Shown: positions 20,932 to 30,665 of the stretch, piece after piece
Layout: each line of letters begins with the position of its first letter
Position numbering within the stretch: position 1 is the stretch's first letter
Origin: Methylobacterium sp. J-026
GTDB lineage: Bacteria > Pseudomonadota > Alphaproteobacteria > Rhizobiales > Beijerinckiaceae
Direction of reading: 5' to 3'
NCBI RefSeq assembly: GCF_022829585.1
Contig: NZ_JAKSYC010000119.1
Span: 1 to 57,278 of the forward strand
Length of the DNA stretch: 57,278 nt
The notes under the pieces: model-generated
The model's database searches: none
Seen by the model: only the letters and a program-made list of their open reading frames with translations
What the model was told of the DNA's origin: nothing
Position numbers and translations under genes: made by a program

Positions 20932-22455
20932 TTATTTATCTTTCTTCGCCGAGACTGGACGAAGCAGGAAGGCCGGAACATGGGCGCCGAGGCCGATGGG
21001 CGTCTCGCCGTCCGCCTCGTTCCGGCGCCCGCGCTCGTCGCGCACCCGCTCCGCGCGGCCGGATTCGCGCCGCGGCTCCGGCAGGGGACGGGTTTCGGCC
21101 CGCGGCGCGGACACGGCGCCACGGGTCTCGGCCCGGGGTGCGGCCGCGCCGCCACGGGTCTCGGCACGCTGCGGCGACGCACCACCGCGGGCGCCGCGCG
21201 CCTTCGGGCGGTCTGCGGCGGGGACGGAGGTGCCTCCGCCGGCCTTGGCCGAGCGCGCCCCGCGGCGGGTATCGCCCGAGCGACCGCGATGGCGGGTGCC
21301 GGTATCGGCGGAGGGATCGGCCACCGACGACAGGTCGCCGTCGAACCACGGGATCGGCTGGCCGATCAGCACCTCGATGGCGCCGAGGGAGCGGGAATCC
21401 TCCGGCGAGGCCAGCGTGTAGGCCGTGCCGGACCGGCCGGCGCGGCCCGTCCGGCCGATCCGGTGGACGTAGTCTTCGGGGTGATGCGGCACGTCGAAGT
21501 TGAAGACGTGACTGACCGCCGGGATGTCGAGCCCGCGGGCCGCCACGTCGCTGGCGACCAGCAGGGCGGTCTCGCCGTTCCGGAACGCGTCGAGGGCGGT
21601 GGTCCGCGCCCGCTGGTCCATGTCGCCGTGCAGGGCCGCCGCGTCGAAGCCGTGGCTGACCAGCGACTTCTGGAGCAGCGCGACATCGCGCTTGCGGTTG
21701 CAGAAGATGATCCCGTTCTTGAGCTCGGCCTCGCCGCGGATCAGGTCGCGCAGGCGCTCGCGCTTGGCATGGCCCTCGGAGCCGGTGGCGACCAAACGCT
21801 GCGTGATCGTGGTGGCGGTGGAGGCGGGCCGGGCCACCTCGACCCGCTGGGGATTGTGCAGGAACATGTCCGCCAGCCGCTCGATCTCCGGCGGCATGGT
21901 CGCGGAGAAGAACAGGGTCTGCCGGGTGAACGGCACCATCTTCACGATCCGCTCGATATCCGGGATGAACCCCATGTCGAGCATGCGGTCCGCCTCGTCG
22001 ATGACCAGAAGCTCCACACCGGTCAGCAGCAGCTTGCCGCGCTCGAAATGGTCGAGCAGGCGGCCCGGCGTGGCGATCAGCACGTCGGTGCCGCGCATCA
22101 GCTTGGCATCCTGATCGGCGAACGAGACCCCGCCGATGATCAGCGCCACGTTGAGCTTGTGGTTGGTGCCGTAGCGGTCGAAGTTCTCGACCACCTGGGC
22201 GGCCAGTTCGCGGGTCGGTTCCAGGATCAGCGTGCGGGGCATCCGGGCGCGGGCGCGACCGTTCTCCAGCAGGGTCAGCATCGGCAGCGTGAAGGCCGCA
22301 GTCTTGCCGGTCCCGGTCTGGGCGATACCCAGGACATCGCGGCGGGCGAGAACGTGCGGGATGGCCTCGGCCTGGATCGGCGTCGGCTCGGTGTAGCCCG
22401 CCGTCGCGACGGCGTTCAGGACTTTCTCGCTCAGTCCCAGGTCGGAAAAAGGCAT
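20932..22455 (-). CDS. DEAD-box RNA helicase, RhlE type
   Basis: The 507-residue protein contains all core helicase motifs in order: the Q motif (TEPTPIQAEAIP), motif I AQTGTGKT, Ia PTRELAAQV, Ib TPGRLLD, II DEAD (VIDEADRMLDMGF), III SAT, and the C-terminal motifs IIFCNRKRD, ARGLDIP and HRIGRTGRAG. It unwinds short RNA duplexes in ribosome assembly or mRNA decay. The last 120 residues are a basic, disordered tail with a nine-to-ten residue repeat (RAETRGGAAAP, RAETRGAVSAP, RAETRPLP), probably an RNA-binding extension. It is transcribed alone, 105 bases upstream of the cyclase gene in the same direction. Confidence 0.93.
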   Translation of the reverse strand: MPFSDLGLSEKVLNAVATAGYTEPTPIQAEAIPHVLARRDVLGIAQTGTGKTAAFTLPMLTLLENGRARARMPRTLILEPTRELAAQVVENFDRYGTNHKLNVALIIGGVSFADQDAKLMRGTDVLIATPGRLLDHFERGKLLLTGVELLVIDEADRMLDMGFIPDIERIVKMVPFTRQTLFFSATMPPEIERLADMFLHNPQRVEVARPASTATTITQRLVATGSEGHAKRERLRDLIRGEAELKNGIIFCNRKRDVALLQKSLVSHGFDAAALHGDMDQRARTTALDAFRNGETALLVASDVAARGLDIPAVSHVFNFDVPHHPEDYVHRIGRTGRAGRSGTAYTLASPEDSRSLGAIEVLIGQPIPWFDGDLSSVADPSADTGTRHRGRSGDTRRGARSAKAGGGTSVPAADRPKARGARGGASPQRAETRGGAAAPRAETRGAVSAPRAETRPLPEPRRESGRAERVRDERGRRNEADGETPIGLGAHVPAFLLRPVSAKKDK

Positions 22456-22652
22456 CTGCGTTCAGGAACCGTTGCGCGCCCGGCCGGCGCGATGGACACC
22501 GTCGCGGCAACGGCTGGGAAGGATCGCGCGGGGCGCTGGTACGCTCCCGGGGCCGCGGGGCGCATGCTGACCGTCAGTTAGGGGCTTGGCGCGGCTTGTC
22601 AATCTCGCAATGCGCGGCGACGCGCCGCGACGCACAGGCGATCCGGGCCCGA

Positions 22653-22991
22653 TCAGGGCCTGAGCCGGTCGGAGACGGGCCGGCGGCGGGGATCGGGCCG
22701 CGTGGCCCGTGCGGCCCCCACACCATCCGGGATGGCGCCGGTCGTCTCCGGGTCGGGCGGGACCGGAGCCGCCGTGGCGAAGATCCGGCTGGGAGGATCG
22801 CTCAGCTTGTTCCACCGGGCTAGCTGAGAGGCGCCGGCGACCGCCAGGAGACCGGCGACAGCCGATACGCGCAGCGACCAGCCGAGGAGCGTTCCCCGGC
22901 GAACCGGATTCCTCCGGTCCAGGTCGACGGCCGCACCGGCGGGCCGCCGCCTGCCGAAGGCTTTCGAAGCCCGGTCAAGGCGGATGTGCAT
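22653..22991 (-). CDS. Small single-pass membrane protein, unknown
   Basis: The 112-residue frame starts at ATG 22991. Its features are a basic N-terminus (RASKAFGRRRP, RRNPVRRG), one hydrophobic helix near residues 38-55 (WSLRVSAVAGLLAVAGA), and then a Pro/Arg-rich tail predicted to lie in the periplasm. I recognise no domain. The coding bias is consistent with a real gene, but short GC-rich frames are easily over-called. It is oriented like the helicase gene and lies 197 bases upstream of it. Confidence 0.5.
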   Translation of the reverse strand: MHIRLDRASKAFGRRRPAGAAVDLDRRNPVRRGTLLGWSLRVSAVAGLLAVAGASQLARWNKLSDPPSRIFATAAPVPPDPETTGAIPDGVGAARATRPDPRRRPVSDRLRP

Positions 22992-23400
22992 GGGCGACTC
23001 GCTCCGCCGAACGCGCGCCAGGCCTTCGGCCGCGCATCGTTGGGCACCATGGTTAACCACAGCTTTACGCCGGGCGGCGGTGAACGATCAGACGGGGCGA
23101 ACCTCATCCGCGCGGCGCGGTACGAGATCGCCGTCACTTGACCAATATCGAGCGTGAATCCTCTGATTTTATCGCCATAAACAATCTCCATGAAGACTAT
23201 TCAGACCAATTTATAATAAATATAAGCTCCCGATTGGCGGTAACTCGATGATAGCGCACCGGATGTCGGCCACTAGTCTTCATGTTTTGTTGACGCTCTG
23301 CGGCTAGTCTGAGAACACTTGTTGCAGGAAAGCGACAGATCTTGGGACCGGGAACGCCTAGAAGGCTGTCGGCTCCAGCTAACCCAGGACCTTTGGAATC
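22992..23400. other. Upstream region of the porin gene
   Basis: The part from about 23150 to 23320 is AT-rich and must hold the promoter of the strongly expressed outer-membrane protein and perhaps that of the small membrane protein. I see no confident -35/-10 pair, repeat or RNA gene. Confidence 0.4.
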
Positions 23401-24267
23401 ATGAAGAAGCTTCTCCTTGCGTCGACTGTGCTGGTCGGCGTCACCGCCGCGGCCTCGGCGGCCGATCTGCCGCGCCGCGCAGCGCCGCCGCCGGCTTTCA
23501 CGCCGGTGCCGGTCTTCACCTGGACGGGGTTCTACTTCGGTGTGAACGCCGGCTACGGCTTCGATGCCAACAGCCGCAAGACCACCAACTACTTCCTGCC
23601 CTACGGTTCGGTGGTGAACTCGGCCGGCACCAACGCGGTGGTCAGCGTCAACAACCGCAACAACAACGACGGCTTCACCGGCGGCGGGCAGATCGGCTAC
23701 AACTATCAGTTCACGCCGGGCTCGGGCATCGTGGTCGGCTTCGAGGCTGACGCGCAGTACGTCGACTTCGCCCGCCGCGCCGACGGCACGCTGAACTACA
23801 CCGGCTTCGGCGATCCGGGCGTCGCCTTCTCGCGGCCGCGCGCCTATGTCGCCACCAGCGGCAACGGGCTCGACTACTTCGGCACCGCCCGCGGCCGTCT
23901 CGGCTACGCCTTCGACCGCACCCTGATCTACGGCACCGGCGGCTTCGCCTATGCCTCGGGCCAGGACGATCAGAACTTCGCGGGCAACCGGTTCCGCGAC
24001 AGCTTCCGCACCGGCTACGCGGTCGGCGGCGGCGTCGAGTACGCCCTGCCCACCGATTCGTTCCTGAACTTCTTCAAGTCCTCGGCCGTGACGCTGAAGG
24101 TCGAAGGTCTGTACGTCAGCCTCGATCGTCAGAAGAACGCCGCCTCGGGCATCTTCTACAATTATCTGCTGCCCCCGAACGGCACCGCTTACCTCAACGG
24201 CGCCGCGGCCAAGACCGAGTTCGCGGTCGTCCGCGCCGGTGTGAACTACAAGTTCGGCTCGTACTGA
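23401..24267 (+). CDS. Outer-membrane beta-barrel protein (Omp25/RopB-like)
   Basis: This 288-residue protein has a signal peptide (MKKLLLASTVLVGVTAAASA, cut before ADLP). The ADLPRRAAPPP opening is characteristic of the rhizobial Omp25/Omp31 and haemin-binding porin-like family. GFYFGVNAGYGFD, GGGQIGYNYQFTPG, GTARGRLGYAFDRTLIYGTG and the C-terminal GVNYKFGSY are beta-strands of an eight-stranded barrel ending near the terminal aromatic residue needed for BAM assembly. Such proteins are the most abundant outer-membrane proteins in Methylobacterium. Two strong hairpins follow the gene, which fits high expression. Confidence 0.9.
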   Translation: MKKLLLASTVLVGVTAAASAADLPRRAAPPPAFTPVPVFTWTGFYFGVNAGYGFDANSRKTTNYFLPYGSVVNSAGTNAVVSVNNRNNNDGFTGGGQIGYNYQFTPGSGIVVGFEADAQYVDFARRADGTLNYTGFGDPGVAFSRPRAYVATSGNGLDYFGTARGRLGYAFDRTLIYGTGGFAYASGQDDQNFAGNRFRDSFRTGYAVGGGVEYALPTDSFLNFFKSSAVTLKVEGLYVSLDRQKNAASGIFYNYLLPPNGTAYLNGAAAKTEFAVVRAGVNYKFGSY

Positions 24268-24278
24268 GATCGAACGTC

Positions 24279-24334
24279 GGAGCCGGGCATCCCGGCTCCC
24301 TGGACGGGGTCCGGCCGAAAGGCCGGGCCCCTTT
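24279..24334 (+). terminator. Double hairpin terminator after the porin gene
   Basis: A perfect stem GGAGCCGGG/CCCGGCTCC with a CAT loop (24279-24299) is followed by an 11-bp stem GGGGTCCGGCC/GGCCGGGCCCC with a GAAA loop (24306-24331) and then TTT. The second hairpin with its T-run is the likely rho-independent terminator. Confidence 0.75.
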
Positions 24335-24452
24335 CGCGTTCCGGGCCCGATGCCGCTCGGGCGGGTGCGACATGCCGGGCCGGAACCGGGCCGGCATCGG
24401 GCGATTGAGCCCCCGGCGCCCCAGCCGGATAGGGCGCGCGGAACGATCGTCG

Positions 24453-24944
24453 ATGCGAAGCCGAATCCTTGTCCTGTCGCTGACAGCCCTCTGCCTTGCG
24501 GTGCCGCAGGCCCGCGCTCAGGACGCCTCCGTGATCGGCCGGGGTACGGTGCTACCCGGGACGGGGCCGGGCACTGCGACCGACGGTGCCGGAGCCGGAC
24601 GCCTGATGGAGGCCGCCAGCGCCGAGGATGCCGCCAAGCGTCAGGGACTCAAGCCAGTCGCCTTCCTGGCCTCCAAGATGATCGGCGTCGAGGTGCGCAA
24701 CGCCGCCGGCGACAGCGTCGGCAAGATTGACGACCTCCTGATTGCCGACGGCGGTACGCTCAAGGCGGTGGTGATGGATGTCGGCGGCTTCCTCGGGCTG
24801 GGGAGCAAGCGCATCGCGGTGGAGCCCAGCGCCCTGGTGCTGCGGCCCGGCGGCAGCCGCTTCTCGGCGGTTCTCAACATGAGCAAGGACACCATCTCGG
24901 CGGCCCAGCCCTTCGATCCGGCAAAGGCGATCGCCGCGCATTAG
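24453..24944 (+). CDS. Secreted PRC-barrel domain protein
   Basis: The 163-residue protein starts at ATG 24453, where a signal peptide begins (MRSRILVLSLTALCLAVPQA, cut after ARA). After a Gly/Thr linker, residues 70-150 form a PRC barrel (LASKMIGVEVRNAAGDSVGKI, DDLLIADGGTLKAVVMDVGGFLGLG, KRIAVEPSAL). Secreted PRC-barrel proteins are numerous in Methylobacterium and rhizobia; they are thought to bind other envelope components, but no exact role is known. It is downstream of the porin terminators and is probably expressed from its own promoter. Confidence 0.82.
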   Translation: MRSRILVLSLTALCLAVPQARAQDASVIGRGTVLPGTGPGTATDGAGAGRLMEAASAEDAAKRQGLKPVAFLASKMIGVEVRNAAGDSVGKIDDLLIADGGTLKAVVMDVGGFLGLGSKRIAVEPSALVLRPGGSRFSAVLNMSKDTISAAQPFDPAKAIAAH

Positions 24945-25092
24945 CGCTCTGCCCGGGCTCTGCTCGCCCGCGAGACGCAGCTTCGGGATGTTCGCGATCT
25001 CGCGTCGGACCACCGCGACGCGCCGCCTCCGCGTCATCGGCGTGCGGCGCAGCCCGGCATGCTGAAACGCCGCGGCCGCGCGAGACCATTCC

Positions 25093-27240
25093 TCAGATGT
25101 CGAGATCGGCCCCCTCGGCGAAGGCGGCGCGCTCGCTGATGAAGGCGAAGCGGGCTTCGGGCTTGTTGCCCATCAGGCGCTCGACCGTGTCGCCCGTCGA
25201 TTCCCGAGCCTCGTCGAGGATCGCGACGCGCAGGAGCGTGCGCTTCTTCGGGTCCATGGTGGTCTCCTTGAGCTGGGCCGGCATCATCTCGCCCAGGCCC
25301 TTGAAGCGCCCGATCTCGACCTTGCCGCCCTTGAACACCGTCTTGGTGATCCGCTCCCGGTCGGCATCGTCCCTTGCATAGGCCACCTTCGAGCCCTGCT
25401 GGAGCCGGTAGAGCGGCGGAATCGCCAGGTACAGGTGGCCGCGGTCGATGAGCTTGGGCATCTGCCGGTAGAAGAAGGTGATCAGCAGCGAGGCGATGTG
25501 GGCGCCGTCGACGTCGGCGTCCGTCATGATGATCACCTTGTCGTAGCGCAGATCGGTCTCGCGGAAGGCCGATCCGGTCCCGCAGCCGAGCGCCAGGGTC
25601 AGGTCCGAGATCAGCTGGTTGGCGCCGAGCTTGTCCCGGGAGGCCGAGGCGACGTTCAGGATCTTGCCGCGCAGCGGCAGGATCGCCTGGGTGGCCCGGT
25701 CGCGGGCCTGCTTGGCCGAGCCGCCGGCGGAATCGCCCTCGACGATGAAGATCTCGGAACCCGCGGTGCCGGCGGCCGAGCAATCCGCCAGCTTGCCGGG
25801 CAGCCGCAGCTTGCGGGTCGCGCTCTTGCGGGCGACCTCCTTCTCCTGGCGGCGGCGCAGACGCTCCTCGGCCCGGTCGATCACCCAGTCGAGGAGCTTG
25901 TTGGCCTGGGCCGGGGAGGCGGCCAGCCAATGGTCGAAGGCGTCGCGCACCGCCGTCTCGACGATGCGCTGCGCCTCGACGGTGGCGAGCTTGTCCTTGG
26001 TCTGGCCCTGGAACTCGGGCTCGCGGATGAACACCGACAGCATCGACGCGCAGGTCGCCATCACGTCGTCGGTGGTGACCGCCATCATGCGCTTGGCCTG
26101 GTTCACGCGCTCGGCGTGCTCGCGTAAGGCCCGCAGCAGAGCGACCCGCAGGCCGGCCTCGTGGGTGCCACCCTCGGGCGTCGGGATGGTGTTGCAGTAG
26201 GAATGCGAGAACCCGTCCTCGGCGACCATCCAGGCCACCGCCCATTCCAGGGAGCCGTGCGAGCCCGGTTTGGTGATCTTGCCGGAGAACATCGCGTCGG
26301 TGACGAGGTCCTTGCCGTCGATGTCTCGGGCCAGGTAGTCGCGCAACCCGTCGGGGAAGCGGTGCACGGCCTCGGCCGGCACGCCCTCCAGCCCTTCGAG
26401 CAGGGCGGGGGCGCAGCGCCAGCGGATCTCGACGCCGCCGAACAGGTAGGCCTTGGAGCGCGCCATCTTGAACAGGCGGCGCGGATCGAACTTCAGCGAG
26501 CCGAAGATCTGGGCGTCGGGATGGAAGCGGACCCGCGTGCCGCGGCGGTTCTGCACCCGGCCGACCAGCTCCAGCGCGCCCTGCGCGTGGCCGCGCGAGA
26601 AGGTCTGGCGGTAGAGGGTCTGATTGCGGGCGACCTCGACCTCCAGGAGATCCGACAGGGCGTTGACCACCGAAATGCCGACGCCGTGCAGACCGCCGGA
26701 GGTCTCGTAGACCTTCGAGTCGAATTTACCCCCGGCATGCAGCGTCGTCATGATGACTTCGAGCGCGGACTTGCCTGGAAATTTCGGGTGCGGGTCCACC
26801 GGGATGCCGCGGCCGTTGTCGGTGACCACCAGGATCCCGGATTCCTCCAGCTCCACCTCGATGAAACTGGCATGGCCAGCCACCGCCTCATCCATGGAAT
26901 TGTCGATCACCTCGGCGAAGAGGTGGTGCAGCGCCCGCTCGTCGGTGCCACCGATATACATGCCGGGCCGGCGCCGGACCGGCTCCAGCCCCTCCAGCAC
27001 CTCGATGTCGGAGGCCGTGTAGCCGGCCTCGGGCTCGGCCGCCGCGATGGCCGGCACCGAGGCCGAGGCGGCCAGGCGCCGTCGCGGCTCGGGCAACCGG
27101 GCGGCGGGGGTGGCCGCCTTCCCACCCGGCCCCAACAGGTCGCGCGCCGGGTCGCTCACGCGCGGCCTCCGCGGGCGCGGCCCATCGGCCGGCTCGATCT
27201 CACGCGGACTGTTATGCGGTCGTGGAGCATGCGCCTTCAT
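25093..27240 (-). CDS. parE: DNA topoisomerase IV subunit B
   Basis: ParE hydrolyses ATP to drive the decatenating topoisomerase IV with ParC. The 715-residue chain has an N-terminal disordered extension (about 90 residues). The GHKL ATPase domain follows with RRRPGMYIGGTDERALHH, VIDNSMDEAVAG and the ATP lid GGLHGVGISVVNAL. The TOPRIM domain comes last, with the metal site EGDSAGGSAKQARDR and MTDADVDGAHI. The C-terminal RFAFISERAAFAEGADLDI is typical of ParE rather than GyrB, which would be about 100 residues longer at TOPRIM. ATG 27240 is preferred to the TTG at 27261. ParC is not in the window. Confidence 0.94.
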   Translation of the reverse strand: MKAHAPRPHNSPREIEPADGPRPRRPRVSDPARDLLGPGGKAATPAARLPEPRRRLAASASVPAIAAAEPEAGYTASDIEVLEGLEPVRRRPGMYIGGTDERALHHLFAEVIDNSMDEAVAGHASFIEVELEESGILVVTDNGRGIPVDPHPKFPGKSALEVIMTTLHAGGKFDSKVYETSGGLHGVGISVVNALSDLLEVEVARNQTLYRQTFSRGHAQGALELVGRVQNRRGTRVRFHPDAQIFGSLKFDPRRLFKMARSKAYLFGGVEIRWRCAPALLEGLEGVPAEAVHRFPDGLRDYLARDIDGKDLVTDAMFSGKITKPGSHGSLEWAVAWMVAEDGFSHSYCNTIPTPEGGTHEAGLRVALLRALREHAERVNQAKRMMAVTTDDVMATCASMLSVFIREPEFQGQTKDKLATVEAQRIVETAVRDAFDHWLAASPAQANKLLDWVIDRAEERLRRRQEKEVARKSATRKLRLPGKLADCSAAGTAGSEIFIVEGDSAGGSAKQARDRATQAILPLRGKILNVASASRDKLGANQLISDLTLALGCGTGSAFRETDLRYDKVIIMTDADVDGAHIASLLITFFYRQMPKLIDRGHLYLAIPPLYRLQQGSKVAYARDDADRERITKTVFKGGKVEIGRFKGLGEMMPAQLKETTMDPKKRTLLRVAILDEARESTGDTVERLMGNKPEARFAFISERAAFAEGADLDI

Positions 27241-27519
27241 CCCCGCACGATAGCGGAACAAAACAGAAACATCAAAGCCGGCCGCCCCGGGGGCGACGCG
27301 GCGTCACCATCGCATGCTGCGGCGCCGCGAGCGAGGGGCACAGCGGCAACGGCGCTTCCGAACGCGCCGCCGGCCGTCATCGCGACGTTGCACAATGATG
27401 GGTTAAGGTTTTCCCGTGACGCGCACGATCAATCTCAGCAGATCGCCACCGGAACGGTTCGAAATGGTCGACGTTATTGGCGGAGACAGAACTTGACCGT
27501 GGTCAGGGAGCCGCAGTCG

Positions 27520-27708
27520 ATGACCAATGCCGCGATCGAGTCCCGCCGCCTCACCCTGATCCGTTTCGAGCACGCGGCCGGCGCCGCCTTCGGGTGCGAG
27601 GACGAGGCGGCCGGGGTACAGCCCGCCCGGGCCTTCGTGACCGCCACGACCCTGGCGCTGGCCACTCTGGCGACCGCGGTGGTGGCCACCCTCAGCTACC
27701 TCGTCTGA
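27520..27708 (+). CDS. Small membrane-anchored hypothetical protein
   Basis: A 62-residue frame starts at ATG 27520, after AGGGAG about ten bases upstream. The N-terminal half is hydrophilic and the C-terminal half is a single hydrophobic helix (ATTLALATLATAVVATLSYLV), so it would be a tail-anchored membrane peptide. It fits in the gap between divergent parE and convergent topA. No family recognised; a chance frame remains possible. Confidence 0.45.
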   Translation: MTNAAIESRRLTLIRFEHAAGAAFGCEDEAAGVQPARAFVTATTLALATLATAVVATLSYLV

Positions 27709-27728
27709 TCCGAGCCGGACCCGCCGGC

Positions 27729-30458
27729 TCAGGCGGTCCCCGATTTCTTCGCGGGCGCCTTCTTGGCCGCCGGACGCTTCGCGGCTGCACTCTTCGCCGT
27801 CCCCGCGGCCGAAGCCGGTTTCTTGGCGGCGGTTTTCTTCGCCGCCGGCTTGTCGCCGCCCGTCGCCCGGGCGGACGTCTTCCGCGCCGATCCGCGCTTG
27901 GCCGGCTTGCCACCCCCCGCGGCACGCTTGGCATTCACCAGGGCGATCGCCTCGTCCAAGGTCAGAGCCTCGGCCGCCATCGTCTTCGGAAGCGTGGCGT
28001 TCACCTCGCCGTCCGTGACGTAGGGGCCGTACTTGCCGGCCTTGACCACGAGGTCGCGCCCGCTGGCCGCGTCCTGGCCGAGGGGACGACCCGGATCGGC
28101 AGCCGGGCGGCCACGGCCGCCGCCCTGCTCCTTGGCGACGATCAGGTCGATGGCGCGGTTACCGCCGATCTCCAGCACGTCGTCGTCCTTGCCGAGATTG
28201 GCGTAGGTCTTCCCGTGCTGCACGTAGGGCCCGAACCGGCCGAGATTGGCCAGGATCGGCTCACCGGTCTCGGGGTGGCGCGCCACCTCCCGGGGGAGGG
28301 CGAGCAGGGCCAGGGCCTTGTCGAGGCCGACCTCGGACGGCGAAAGCCCCTTGGGCAGCGACGAGCGCTTCGGCTTGGCAGCGTCCTTCTCGGTGGAAGC
28401 CTCGCCCAGCTGCACGAACGGGCCGAACCGCCCGTCGCGGAGCGTCACCGGCAGGCCGGTCGCGGGATCGCTGCCCAGCACCCGGACGCCCGGCTGGCCA
28501 CCCTCGGCGGACGAACCGTCGCCGTCGCCATCGACACCCGAGGCCGAGAGCTGGCGGGTGTACTTGCACTCCGGATAGTTCGAGCAGCCGATGAAGGCGC
28601 CGAACTTGCCGAGCTTCAGCGAGAGCTGGCCGGCGCCGCAGGTCGGGCAGGTGCGCGGGTTCGAGCCGTCGCCCTTGTCGGGGAAGATGTGCGGGCCGAG
28701 GAGACCGTTCAGCGCCTCCAGCACGTCGGTGACGCGCAGCTCCTTGGTCTCGCCGATCGCCGCGGAGAAATCGCGCCAGAAATCGCGCAGCACCGCCCGC
28801 CAGTCGATCTCGGCGTTGGAGACCCGGTCGAGCTGCGCCTCCAGATCGGCGGTGAAGTCGTACTCGACGTAGCGCCGGAAGAAGCTCTCCAGGAAGCCCG
28901 TGACGAGCCGCCCCTTGTCCTCCGGCTGCAGCCGTTTCTTCTCGATCTTGACGTACTCGCGGTCGCGCAGGGTCTGCAGCACTGCCGCGTAGGTCGAGGG
29001 CCGGCCGATGCCGAGTTCCTCCATGCGCTTCACGAGGCTCGCCTCGGAGTAGCGCGGCGGCGGCTCGGTGAAATGCTGGGTCGAGGCGATGCGCTCGCGG
29101 GTCAGCGGGTCGCCGGCCTTCATGGGCGGCAGGCGGCGGCTCTCCTCGTCCTCCTCGTCGTCCTTGCCCTCCTGATAGAGGGCCAGGAAGCCGTCGAACT
29201 TCACCACCTGGCCGGTGGCGCGCAGGTCGATCTGACGGGGGCCGACCTTCGCCGTGACGTCCACGGTGGTGCGCTCCAGCTCGGCCGATTCCATCTGGCT
29301 CGCCATGGTGCGGGTCCAGATCAGCTCGTAGAGCTTGGCCTGCTCGGACTCGAGGTGGCGCGCGACCATCTTGGGCAGGCGGCCCATATCGGTCGGCCGC
29401 ACGGCCTCGTGGGCCTCCTGGGCGTTCTTGGCCTTGACGCTGTACTTGCGCGGCACGTCCGGCACGTAGCGGTCGCCGAACTCCTTGGCGACGACCCGGC
29501 GGGTGTCCTGGATCGCCTCCGGCGCCATGTCGACGCCGTCGGTCCGCATGTAGGTGATGATGCCGACCGTCTCGCCGCCGACATCCACCCCCTCGTAGAG
29601 GCGCTGGGCGACCCGCATGGTCTGGGCCGGGGCCATCCCGAGTTTCCGCGATGCTTCCTGCTGGAGCGTGGAGGTGGTGAAGGGCGGCTGGGGGTGGCGC
29701 TTGGCGGGCTTGGCTTCGACGCTGGCCACCTGGAAGGTCGCGAGTTCGAGGTCGCGCTTGAACGCCGCGGCCTCCTCGCCCGTCCCGACATCGAGACGCT
29801 GGATGCGCTTGCCGTCCGCCCCCACGAGGCGGGCCTCGAAGGTCCCGCCCGCCGCGGTCGTCAGGGTGGCGATGAGCGTCCAGTACTCGCGCGGCTTGAA
29901 CCGCTCAATCTCCATCTCGCGCTCGACCACGAGGCGGAGCGCCACGGACTGCACGCGCCCCGCCGAGCGGGCGCCGGGGAGCTTGCGCCACAGGACCGGC
30001 GAGAGGTTGAAGCCGACGAGATAGTCGAGCGCCCGGCGCGCCAGGTAGGCGTCGACCAGCGCCTGGTCGATCTCCCGGGGCTTGCGCATCGCCGCCTCGA
30101 CCGACGACTTGGTGATGGCGTTGAAGGTGACGCGCTCCACCGGGATGCCCTTGAGCGCCTTGCGGGCGTTCAATGCCTCCAGGACGTGCCAGGAGATCGC
30201 CTCGCCCTCGCGGTCCGGGTCGGTCGCCAGGATCAGCTTGTCGGCGCCCTTGACCGCCTTGACGATCTCGCTGACGCGGCTGGCGCCCCGGTCGGCCAGC
30301 TCCCAGACCATGTGGAAATCCTGCTCGGGATCGACCGAGCCGTCCTTGGCCGGCAGGTCGCGGATATGCCCGAAGGAGGCGATGACTTCATAGTCGCGGC
30401 CGAGATACTTATTGATCGTCTTGGCTTTGGCCGGCGACTCGACGACGACGACTTTCAT
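27729..30458 (-). CDS. topA: DNA topoisomerase I
   Basis: TopA relaxes negative supercoils by a type IA single-strand passage. The 909 residues begin with the TOPRIM domain (MKVVVVESPAKAKTINKYLG, then DPDREGEAISWH with the acidic metal ligands). The active-site tyrosine lies in VGIITYMRTDGVDM. A four-cysteine zinc ribbon near residues 590-625 (CPTCGAGQ, GCSNYPECKY) is followed by several topo C-repeat regions (GLPVTLRDGRFGPFVQLGE and similar). The chain ends in a lysine/alanine-rich histone-H1-like tail of about 60 residues (AKKTAAKKPAS repeats) found in alphaproteobacterial TopA. Its stop is 20 bases from the end of the small membrane protein. Confidence 0.96.
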   Translation of the reverse strand: MKVVVVESPAKAKTINKYLGRDYEVIASFGHIRDLPAKDGSVDPEQDFHMVWELADRGASRVSEIVKAVKGADKLILATDPDREGEAISWHVLEALNARKALKGIPVERVTFNAITKSSVEAAMRKPREIDQALVDAYLARRALDYLVGFNLSPVLWRKLPGARSAGRVQSVALRLVVEREMEIERFKPREYWTLIATLTTAAGGTFEARLVGADGKRIQRLDVGTGEEAAAFKRDLELATFQVASVEAKPAKRHPQPPFTTSTLQQEASRKLGMAPAQTMRVAQRLYEGVDVGGETVGIITYMRTDGVDMAPEAIQDTRRVVAKEFGDRYVPDVPRKYSVKAKNAQEAHEAVRPTDMGRLPKMVARHLESEQAKLYELIWTRTMASQMESAELERTTVDVTAKVGPRQIDLRATGQVVKFDGFLALYQEGKDDEEDEESRRLPPMKAGDPLTRERIASTQHFTEPPPRYSEASLVKRMEELGIGRPSTYAAVLQTLRDREYVKIEKKRLQPEDKGRLVTGFLESFFRRYVEYDFTADLEAQLDRVSNAEIDWRAVLRDFWRDFSAAIGETKELRVTDVLEALNGLLGPHIFPDKGDGSNPRTCPTCGAGQLSLKLGKFGAFIGCSNYPECKYTRQLSASGVDGDGDGSSAEGGQPGVRVLGSDPATGLPVTLRDGRFGPFVQLGEASTEKDAAKPKRSSLPKGLSPSEVGLDKALALLALPREVARHPETGEPILANLGRFGPYVQHGKTYANLGKDDDVLEIGGNRAIDLIVAKEQGGGRGRPAADPGRPLGQDAASGRDLVVKAGKYGPYVTDGEVNATLPKTMAAEALTLDEAIALVNAKRAAGGGKPAKRGSARKTSARATGGDKPAAKKTAAKKPASAAGTAKSAAAKRPAAKKAPAKKSGTA

Positions 30459-30665
30459 TCAGACCTCTGCCCCTCGACGGAGCCTGGCGCGACGGACGAA
30501 TTCTGTTCGAAATTCGCGTGGGACGTTTGCCCGCCGTCGGGCCGGGGCCGCGCGCCGGGGACAAGTGGGTTACGGGGGACGGGTTGTCAAATGGCGGGGG
30601 TGACGCAAGCCTCGCCCGAGGGACTCGTCGTAAGCCCCGCGCACGGCTTATATGAACGGTGCGCG

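Noticed and set aside
20134..22581. Long forward open frame opposite the cyclase and helicase genes
   Set aside because: The antisense of two real genes; no domain and no ribosome binding site.
27477..30660. Long forward open frame across topA that runs into brnT
   Set aside because: Only the last 90 residues (from 30666) are a real protein; the rest is the antisense of topA.
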